Below, in pieces: positions 6,065 through 12,204 of a DNA stretch of 12,204 nucleotides; position 1 is the stretch's first letter; each line of letters starts with the position of its first letter. The notes under the pieces are model-generated. The model had not been told where the DNA came from. It did not search any database and worked only from the letters and a program-made list of their open reading frames with translations. A program made the translations under genes and the position numbers. Source of the DNA: CAZXMB01 sp964641715. Lineage in GTDB: Bacteria > Desulfobacterota > BSN033 > UBA1163. The stretch spans positions 1 through 12,204 of the forward strand of contig CAZXMB010000093.1 of the NCBI GenBank assembly GCA_964641715.1, written 5' to 3'.

Positions 6065-8662
6065 TCAACACACGATATTGACCAATTTCTGTGGAACAAA
6101 AATGACTTTTCTGATCTCTCTCCCTTCGGTGTATTTCTTCACCCTCTCGCTCTTTAATGCCCAATCCCTGATCTCTTCCTCTCCATAAGAGGCGGGGACG
6201 GTGATCCGATCCCTCAACTTTCCGTTAATCTGGATAACGATCAGGATTTCCTCCCTTGAGACAGCCTCCGGGTCATAATCAGGCCAGGGCCTCTTGAGGA
6301 TAGACTCCTTTTCTCCCAGATGTTCCCATAATTCCTCTGCCAGGTGAGGGACAAATGGAGAAAGCAGGATCACCGTGGTTTCGATCGCCTCGCGCATGAT
6401 CCTTTTCGAAATCTCGTCTTCCCGATCCTTCAGCCCGGAGGTATAAATCTCGTTGACCAATTCCATGATGGCGCTGATCGCCGTATTGAAATGGAAGCGT
6501 TCAATATCTTCCGTTACCCTCTGAATCGTCCGGTGTGTCTTCTGGCGGAGCAACCTCTGCTCCCCTTCCAGAGCAATCCCAGAAGCAGGAGGGGCAAGGG
6601 ATTGGAGACGTGGGGCCTGTTCCCATAGAAGCCTCCAGACACGGTTGAGAAAGCGGAAGGAACCCTCCACCCCCTGGTCACTCCAATCCAGATCCTTCTC
6701 CGGTGGAGCAGCAAAGAGGCAGAACATCCTGGCCGTATCAGCACCATACTTCTCGATCAGGTATTCCGGGTCAACCACATTCTTTTTCGACTTGGACATC
6801 TTCTCAAGCCTGCCAACCGCGATCTCTCCTCCGCACTTACGACAGTGGTTTACCTCCCCCTTTTGTTCCACTTCTTCGGGGAAGAGGTAACCATCCTTTG
6901 AACATTCATAGACCTCTTTGCAGACCATCCCTTGAGTCAGAAGGTTGGTGAAGGGCTCCTCCACACTCACCCAGCCCAATTCCTTCAGGACTCTGGTAAA
7001 AAAGCGGGAATAGAGGAGATGAAGGATGGCATGTTCAATGCCACCGATGTATTGATCAACAGACATCCAGTAATCCACCCTCCTGCGATCCAATGGCCCT
7101 TCATGATAGTCCGGGCAGGCAAATCGGTCGAAATACCAGGAGGATTCGACGAAGGTGTCCATGGTATCTGTTTCTCTTCTGGCAGGATTTCCGCAGCTGG
7201 GACAACGGGTTTCGACAAACTCCTTTACACTGGCAAGGGGTGACTCTCCCACTCCGGTCACCTCCACATGAAGGGGAAGGATAACAGGAAGATCCTTCAC
7301 GGGCACAGGGACAACCCCGCAGCTCTCGCAATAGATGACGGGAATGGGTGCTCCCCAGTAACGCTGTCTCGAAATCCCCCAATCCTTCAACCGGTAACTG
7401 ATCTTCCTCCCTCCCAAACCCTTCTCTTCAAGGTGGAGCGCAATGGCCTCCCTTGCCTTGAGGCTATCCATTCCATTAAATGGCCCTGAGTTGACCAGAT
7501 GGCCCTCTCCCTCATAGGCTTCGGTCATCGTCTCTCCGACCAGAGGATCTCCATCGGGTTGAATCACGACAATGAGGGGAAGCCCGAATTTCTTCGCAAA
7601 TTCGAAGTCCCTCTGGTCATGAGTGGGGACTGCCATCACCGCACCCGTGCCATACTCCATCAGGACAAAATTGGCCACAAAGATAGGCATCCTGAGCCTG
7701 GTCATCGGGTTCAGGCAGTAGGCCCCTGTGAAGACACCCTCTTTTTCCGTGGTTGGAGCTGTTCTCTTCATCCAGTCCTGTCGTTTGATCTTTTCGATGA
7801 AATCCCTGACCGCCTTCTCCTGGGAGGTCCCCTTCGACAGCCTCAGGGCAAGCGGATGCTCTGGAGCGAGGCTCATAAAGGTAGCCCCGAAGACCGTATC
7901 CTGACGGGTGGTGAAGACCCTGATCACCTCATTAGAATTCTCAATGGGAAAGTGGATCTCCGCCCCGATCGACTTTCCGATCCAGTTTCGTTGCATGGTG
8001 AGAACCCTCTGGGGCCATCCAGGAAGCCGGTCGCACCATTCGAGCAGTTCTTCTGCATAATCCGTAATTTTGAAGAACCACTGCTCCAGCTCCTTTTGCA
8101 TTACCCCCGGGTCATCGGCATGGCCCCGCCAGCAGGTCCCATCCCCCATCACCTGCTCATTGGCGAGAACGGTCTTGCAGATCTCACACCAGTTGACCGT
8201 TGACCGTTTCTTATAGGCCAATCCCCGCTCATACATCTTCAGAAAGAAGAGTTGTTCCCATTTGTAGTAGGAGACATCGCAGGTGGCAAACTCCCTGTCC
8301 CAGTCATAGCTGAAGCCCATCCGCTTGAGCTGTTTTTCCATGTACTCGATATTCTCATAAGTCCATCTGGCCGGATGGACACCATGCTCGATCGCTGCAT
8401 TCTCCGCAGGCATACCGAAGGCATCCCAGGCCATGGGGTGGAGGACATTCAATCCCTTCATCTTCTTATAGCGTGCAACCACATCCCCAATGGAGTAATT
8501 TCGAACATGACCCATATGGATCTTACCCGAGGGGTAGGGAAACATCTCGAGAAGGTAATACTTTGTTCGATGAGGGTCCTCGGTGACTTTAAATAACTTC
8601 TGTTTCTCCCAGATGCTCTGCCACTTTTCTTCAACCTCTTTTGGGTTATAACGCTGATTCAT
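6065..8662 (-). CDS. leuS: Leucyl-tRNA synthetase
   Basis: LeuRS charges tRNA-Leu with leucine and hydrolyses mischarged products. The gene is complete at 865 residues, a normal bacterial length. The class I signature HMGH is at 49-52 and KMSKS at 621-625. A zinc-type motif WCEIC...CWRGH lies in the N-terminal part. The CP1 editing domain shows TTRQDT (251-256), where the common form is TTRPDT, and GTGAVMAVPTHDQRD (338-352) ending in the conserved editing Asp. Further CXXC pairs (YCESC, CPSC, CRKC) precede KMSKS. The C-terminal domain carries IVIQINGKLRDRI, which contacts the tRNA. A purine-rich GGCGGGATAGAAG precedes the ATG. It follows argG after 77 bases and is followed by lptE, as in E. 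coli. Editing should work, since the Thr-rich core and the Asp are kept. Confidence 0.97.
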   Translation of the reverse strand: MNQRYNPKEVEEKWQSIWEKQKLFKVTEDPHRTKYYLLEMFPYPSGKIHMGHVRNYSIGDVVARYKKMKGLNVLHPMAWDAFGMPAENAAIEHGVHPARWTYENIEYMEKQLKRMGFSYDWDREFATCDVSYYKWEQLFFLKMYERGLAYKKRSTVNWCEICKTVLANEQVMGDGTCWRGHADDPGVMQKELEQWFFKITDYAEELLEWCDRLPGWPQRVLTMQRNWIGKSIGAEIHFPIENSNEVIRVFTTRQDTVFGATFMSLAPEHPLALRLSKGTSQEKAVRDFIEKIKRQDWMKRTAPTTEKEGVFTGAYCLNPMTRLRMPIFVANFVLMEYGTGAVMAVPTHDQRDFEFAKKFGLPLIVVIQPDGDPLVGETMTEAYEGEGHLVNSGPFNGMDSLKAREAIALHLEEKGLGGRKISYRLKDWGISRQRYWGAPIPVIYCESCGVVPVPVKDLPVILPLHVEVTGVGESPLASVKEFVETRCPSCGNPARRETDTMDTFVESSWYFDRFACPDYHEGPLDRRRVDYWMSVDQYIGGIEHAILHLLYSRFFTRVLKELGWVSVEEPFTNLLTQGMVCKEVYECSKDGYLFPEEVEQKGEVNHCRKCGGEIAVGRLEKMSKSKKNVVDPEYLIEKYGADTARMFCLFAAPPEKDLDWSDQGVEGSFRFLNRVWRLLWEQAPRLQSLAPPASGIALEGEQRLLRQKTHRTIQRVTEDIERFHFNTAISAIMELVNEIYTSGLKDREDEISKRIMREAIETTVILLSPFVPHLAEELWEHLGEKESILKRPWPDYDPEAVSREEILIVIQINGKLRDRITVPASYGEEEIRDWALKSERVKKYTEGREIRKVIFVPQKLVNIVC

Positions 8663-8739
8663 CTTCTATCCCGCCTATCCTCTACGCAAATTGATCTTTT
8701 GTTTTTTAATTGTTCATCGTCCATCGTCTATCATTTCTT
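8663..8739 (-). other. argG-leuS spacer with short tandem motif
   Basis: A 77-base spacer. At 8715-8728 the plus strand reads CATCGTCCATCGTC, two perfect 7-base units, inside a longer motif (minus: GATAGACGATGGACGATGAA) that I recognise as a recurring filler sequence in environmental genomes. A run of A and T follows (8699-8710). No stable hairpin with a T-run is visible, so read-through from argG into leuS is possible. Confidence 0.5.
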
Positions 8740-9942
8740 TCATCCTCTCATCATTCTCCGGATTCTCAGTCTCAAGGCATTGAGCCGGATGAACCCCTCT
8801 GCATCCTTCTGATTGTAAACCGCATCCTTCTCAAACGTGGCAAACGCCCCATGGTAGAGGGATTTCTCTGATTTGCGGCCCACCACGGTACAGTTCCCTT
8901 TATAGAGTTTAAGACGGACAGTCCCGGTTACGTCCTTCTGCGTCTCGTCCAGAGTTTTCCTTAAAACCTCCATCTCCGGCGAAAACCAGTAACCATAATA
9001 GATCAGTTCCGAGATCTTTGGGATAAGGTCATCCCGCAGATGCATCACCTCCCGATCCATGGTGATCGATTCGATGGCGCGATGGGCGATGTGAAGGATC
9101 GTCCCTCCGGGAGTCTCATAAACCCCTCTCGACTTCATCCCCACATACCGGTTTTCCACCATATCCACCCGGCCTATCCCGTTCTCGCCTCCGAGCTCAT
9201 TCAACCGGGTCAATAAAGCCGCAGGCGAAAGGGATTGGCCATCCACCCGCATGGGAATCCCGTCTTCAAAATCGATCTCAAGAATCGTGGGACTCTCGGG
9301 AGCCTCTTCAGGAGACCGGGAAAGGACAAACATATCCTCCGGTGGCTCAGACCAGGGGTCTTCGAGAATCCCCCCCTCAAAACTGATGTGGAGGAGATTT
9401 CGATCTGAGGAATAAGGCTTCTCTTTGGTCACCGGGACAGGGATCCCATTCGCTCTGGCATAGGACATCAATTCCTCACGGGATTTAAATTGCCACTGTC
9501 TCCACGGAGAAATCACCCGGATGTAAGGGTTGAGAGCATAATAGGTCAACTCGAACCGGACCTGATCATTTCCCTTTCCCGTAGCGCCATGGGCAACGGC
9601 ATCCGCTCCTTCCAGTTGGGCAATCTCCACCTGTCTCTTGGCAATCAACGGCCTGGCAATGGAAGTACCGAGAAGGTAAGTCCCCTCATAGACCGCATTT
9701 GCTTTTAATGCCGTAAAGACATAATCCCTGACAAACTCTTCGCGGAGGTCTTCGACATAGACCTTGCTGGCCCCTGTGGAAATGGCCTTCTCCTCCAGGT
9801 GGTCCAATTCTTCTGCCTGTCCGACATCAGCCGTGAAGGTGATCACCTCACATCCGAACTCATTCCTGAGCCACTTCAGGATGATTGAAGTGTCCAGGCC
9901 ACCCGAATAAGCCAGGACCACCTTTTTAACTTTACTTTCCAT
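8740..9942 (-). CDS. argG: Argininosuccinate synthase
   Basis: It joins citrulline and aspartate with ATP to form argininosuccinate, the seventh step of arginine synthesis. The 400-residue length is typical of the class. The N-type PP-loop AYSGGLDTS is at 11-19. YEGTYLLGTSIARPLI (85-100) and GATGKGNDQVRFE (119-131), which bind citrulline and aspartate, are intact, as is SPWRQW (145-150). The C-terminal helix ending LRLRIRRMMRG fits the tetramerisation tail. The ATG at 9942 has a strong AGGGGAGGA 5-13 bases upstream. In related genomes argF usually lies between argD and argG and argH follows; here the sequence before argG is interrupted by a gap and leuS follows instead, so argH is elsewhere. 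Confidence 0.97.
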   Translation of the reverse strand: MESKVKKVVLAYSGGLDTSIILKWLRNEFGCEVITFTADVGQAEELDHLEEKAISTGASKVYVEDLREEFVRDYVFTALKANAVYEGTYLLGTSIARPLIAKRQVEIAQLEGADAVAHGATGKGNDQVRFELTYYALNPYIRVISPWRQWQFKSREELMSYARANGIPVPVTKEKPYSSDRNLLHISFEGGILEDPWSEPPEDMFVLSRSPEEAPESPTILEIDFEDGIPMRVDGQSLSPAALLTRLNELGGENGIGRVDMVENRYVGMKSRGVYETPGGTILHIAHRAIESITMDREVMHLRDDLIPKISELIYYGYWFSPEMEVLRKTLDETQKDVTGTVRLKLYKGNCTVVGRKSEKSLYHGAFATFEKDAVYNQKDAEGFIRLNALRLRIRRMMRG

Positions 9943-9968
9943 TGGATCCTCCCCTCATCAATTTCGGA

Positions 9969-10068
9969 NNNNNNNNNNNNNNNNNNNNNNNNNNNNNNNN
10001 NNNNNNNNNNNNNNNNNNNNNNNNNNNNNNNNNNNNNNNNNNNNNNNNNNNNNNNNNNNNNNNNNNNN
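9969..10068. other. Assembly gap (100 N) between argD and argG
   Basis: The gap starts right after codon 395 of argD and ends 26 bases before the argG start. It hides the argD stop codon. If the N count is a placeholder, a whole gene such as argF could be missing here; if it is a true 100 bases, nothing that large fits. Confidence 0.95.
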
Positions 10069-11253
10069 TCCATGGAAGACTTCTTCCAATGCTTCAATCA
10101 TTTGGTCCACTTCTTCCCTGGTCACAATCAGGGGCGGAAGAAAGCGAAGCACGTTTCCCATCGTACAGTTGATGAGAAAGCCTCTTTTCATCATTTCCTT
10201 CACAATGGTGGCACCTTCTATCTTTAGCTCCATTCCGAGAATCAATCCTCTTCCGCGGACTTCCTTAATGAACGGGAATTTCTTCTCCATCTCCCCGAGC
10301 CGGGATAAGAAATAGGCGCCCACCTTCTTACAGTTCTTGAGCATCCCCTCTTCTAAAAGAGCGGTCAGGGCGGCCACCCCTGCGGCCGTGGCCAGCGGAT
10401 TTCCGCCGAAGGTGGAAGCGTGATCCCCGGGTTCAAAACTTTCAGCAACCTTTTTCTTCATCAAGAGGGCTCCGATCGGGACCCCCCCTGCCAAAGACTT
10501 TGCAAGGGTGAGCATATCAGGTTCTATCCCCTCGTGCTGATAAGCAAAAAGTTCACCGGTTCGACCCATCCCCACTTGAACCTCATCGAAAATCAGGAGG
10601 ATCCCCCTTTCGTCACAGATTTCCCGAAGGGCCTTGAGATAACCCTCTGAAGGGATACGGACACCTCCCTCTCCCTGAATGGGCTCTATGAGAACCGCAC
10701 AGGTCTTTTCGTCGATAGCCTTCCTCAGCGCCTCTGAATCATCGAAAGGAATATATTTGAACCCTGGCATGAGGGGAGCATAACCTTTGTGATATTTCTG
10801 TTGGGCGGTTGCGGTCAAAGTGGCCAGGGTCCTCCCATGGAAAGACCGCTCCATCGTGATCACCTCATATCGATTCCCCTCCATCTTCTCTTTTGCATAC
10901 TTTCGGGCAAGTTTCAGTGCCCCTTCATTGGCCTCTGCCCCGCTGTTACAGAAAAAGACCTTATCCGCAAAGGAATGCTTGCAGAGAAGCGCGGCGAGCT
11001 GGATCTGGGGCTCAATGTAATAGAAGTTGGAAACGTGGATCAGTTTCTCTGCCTGATCCTGAATTGCCCGGACCACCCTGGGGTGGCAATGGCCCAGATT
11101 GCAAACGGCAAGGCCTGCCACAAAATCAAGATATTCCTTTCCCTCCGCATCCCAGACCCGTGTTCCTTTTCCCCGGACCGGCAGGACGGGAAAACGGGCA
11201 TAGGTACGGGCAATATACTTTTCCGACAAACCCATCAACGTTTGAGAATCCAT
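10069..11253 (-). CDS. argD: Acetylornithine aminotransferase (3' end missing)
   Basis: This PLP enzyme transfers an amino group from glutamate to N-acetylglutamate semialdehyde, giving N-acetylornithine; many members also act on succinyl-diaminopimelate in lysine synthesis. The 395 visible residues cover essentially the whole protein, and only the last few are in the gap. Class III aminotransferase features are present: NSGAEANEGALKLARKY (103-119), SFHGRT (137-142), IFDEVQVGMGRTG (221-233), Schiff-base Lys252 in TLAKSLAGGVPIGA, and STFGGNPLA (280-288). The ATG at 11253 has GGAG 5-8 bases upstream. Upstream in-frame codons to 11376 are read from the spacer and the end of argB and are not credible. 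It lies 43 bases after argB. Any reading frame drawn through the gap to 9958 is an artefact. Confidence 0.95.
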
Positions 11254-11296
11254 AGTCACTCCGTAAAAAGAAAATACAAAATCCGAATATCGAATT
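11254..11296 (-). other. AT-rich argB-argD spacer
   Basis: A 43-base spacer that is much richer in A and T than the genes around it. On the minus strand it reads AATTCGATATTCGGATTTTG and then the argD ribosome site. Words such as ATTCGATATTCGGATT resemble degenerate intergenic filler repeats. No hairpin with a T-run is evident. Confidence 0.4.
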
Positions 11297-12181
11297 TTAT
11301 TCTTTCGTGATTTGTGTTCCGATCCCGACATCCGTGAAAATTTCCAAAAGGATAGCATGCTCCACTGTCCCATCAATGATATGGGTTTTATTCACCCCAT
11401 CCTCAAGGGCATTGAGACAGCAGTTCACTTTCGGGATCATTCCTGACGAGATTACCTTCTGCACGATCATCTGTCTGGCCTTCTTGGCATGAAGGGTTGG
11501 GATCAGGCGTTTTTTTTCATCCATCACACCCTTGACATCTGTGAGCAGGATCAGTTTCTCCGCTTTCAATGCCGAGGCCACTTTTCCGGCCACTAAATCC
11601 GCATTGATGTTATAGGTCTCCCCTTCCTCTCCCACCCCCACAGGGGCAATGACCGGAATGAAATTCTCCTCCTCCAGGGCCCGGATGACTTCCGGATGAA
11701 TCGCCTTCACCTCGCCCACCATCCCGATATCGATGATCTCCGGGGCCTTATCCTTATCCGAGCTCTTCGTCAGTTTCAATTTTTTTGCGACGATAAGCCT
11801 TCCATCCTTTCCACTCAATCCTACGGCCTTTCCTCCCTGCTGATTGATCATCGCCACGATTTCCTTATTCACTTTCCCGACGAGGACCATCTCCACGACA
11901 TCCATTGTCTCCCCATCGGTCACCCTCATCCCCTCGATGAATTGGGATTTCTTTCCCATCTTAGCCAGCATCTCTCCGATCTGAGGCCCCCCTCCATGAA
12001 CGATCACGGGATTCAAACCGATGTATTTCAGCAGGACCACATCGAGAGCAAAGCTTCGCTTCAACCCTTCCTCCTCCATTGTGCTCCCGCCGTATTTGAT
12101 CACAATGGTCTTATCATAGAACCGCCTGATGTATGGAAGGGCCTCTACGAGCACCTTAGCCTTATCGATTGGGTTCTCCAT
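11297..12181 (-). CDS. argB: Acetylglutamate kinase
   Basis: It phosphorylates N-acetylglutamate, the second and often controlling step of arginine synthesis. The 294-residue protein shows the amino-acid-kinase fold: KYGGSTM (29-35) with catalytic Lys29, VHGGGPQI (61-68), NINAD (191-195), LLTDVKGV (212-219) and SGMIPK (246-251) with a second catalytic Lys. The N-terminal stretch AKVLVEALPYIRRFYDK before the first strand matches the extra helix of hexameric, arginine-inhibited enzymes, and the tail HAILLEIFTDVGIGTQI is also of that type. I therefore infer feedback inhibition by arginine. The ATG at 12181 has AGGGGGA 7-13 bases upstream. Only 23 bases of upstream sequence are visible, so I cannot say whether argB begins the operon (argJ or argC may precede it). 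Confidence 0.97.
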   Translation of the reverse strand: MENPIDKAKVLVEALPYIRRFYDKTIVIKYGGSTMEEEGLKRSFALDVVLLKYIGLNPVIVHGGGPQIGEMLAKMGKKSQFIEGMRVTDGETMDVVEMVLVGKVNKEIVAMINQQGGKAVGLSGKDGRLIVAKKLKLTKSSDKDKAPEIIDIGMVGEVKAIHPEVIRALEEENFIPVIAPVGVGEEGETYNINADLVAGKVASALKAEKLILLTDVKGVMDEKKRLIPTLHAKKARQMIVQKVISSGMIPKVNCCLNALEDGVNKTHIIDGTVEHAILLEIFTDVGIGTQITKE

Positions 12182-12204
12182 TAATGATCCCCCTAAAATG
12201 TAAA

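Noticed and set aside
7499..8203. 234-codon plus-strand frame inside leuS
   Set aside because: Antisense shadow of the LeuRS editing domain region; composition follows the complementary codons.
8193..8214. Tandem GTTGACC/GTTGACC inside leuS as a possible operator or repeat
   Set aside because: It encodes conserved LeuRS residues (STVNWC) before the zinc motif, so it is explained by coding.
9958..10068. argD reading frame continuing through the gap to a stop at 9958
   Set aside because: The gap length is probably arbitrary, so the frame match is not evidence; argD should end within a few codons of residue 395.
10789..11310. 173-codon plus-strand frame opposite argD
   Set aside because: Antisense shadow of argD running into the spacer; no domain or ribosome site.
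11696..12184. 162-codon plus-strand frame opposite argB, rich in His and Asp
   Set aside because: The His/Asp richness is the complement of argB codons; antisense shadow.

Overview
The window looks like a chromosomal, core-gene stretch from a diderm (LPS-bearing) bacterium, most likely a Desulfobacterota/deltaproteobacterial lineage. The evidence is an LptE lipoprotein next to leuS, an argB-argD-argG cluster, a clostridial-style KamA protein placed beside EF-P and EpmA, roughly balanced base composition, and AT-rich or palindromic spacer repeats of a kind often met in such genomes. The lineage call is inference from gene content, not from a search. Three runs of exactly 100 N (2562-2661, 5964-6063, 9969-10068) suggest a scaffolded draft or metagenome assembly. 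All three fall at gene boundaries, so nothing that spans them can be trusted.

Layout, right to left, because nearly everything is on the minus strand. Arginine biosynthesis comes first: argB (acetylglutamate kinase), argD (acetylornithine aminotransferase), a gap, then argG (argininosuccinate synthase). After a 77-base spacer come leuS (leucyl-tRNA synthetase), lptE (LPS-assembly lipoprotein, start lost in a gap), a small HNH-nuclease-like gene, efp (elongation factor P) and epmA (EF-P lysine ligase). These eight genes run head to tail with short spacers and may be one or a few transcription units. A KamA/EpmB-type radical SAM lysine 2,3-aminomutase lies on the plus strand and converges on epmA with a 4-base overlap. 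Divergent from it, on the minus strand, are a THUMP-domain RlmL/YpsC-like RNA methyltransferase and holA (DNA polymerase III delta). The left end (1-178) is non-coding and holds fragments of a dispersed palindromic repeat.

How the genes fit together: efp, epmA and the KamA-type gene form a complete predicted EF-P beta-lysylation set. The aminomutase makes beta-lysine, EpmA attaches it to EF-P Lys32, and modified EF-P relieves ribosome stalling at proline runs. LeuRS and the rRNA methyltransferase-like protein also serve translation. In E. coli the order is leuS-lptE-holA. Here the HNH/EF-P/KamA/RlmL-like block separates lptE from holA, so the block looks like an insertion or rearrangement in a conserved neighbourhood.

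I see no mobile element, CRISPR array, tRNA or rRNA, and no clearly novel system. The points of most interest are the compact EF-P modification locus with a KamA-type enzyme, the HNH gene inside the translation operon, the atypical motif IV of the methyltransferase, and the spacer repeats, one of which supplies a gene's stop codon.
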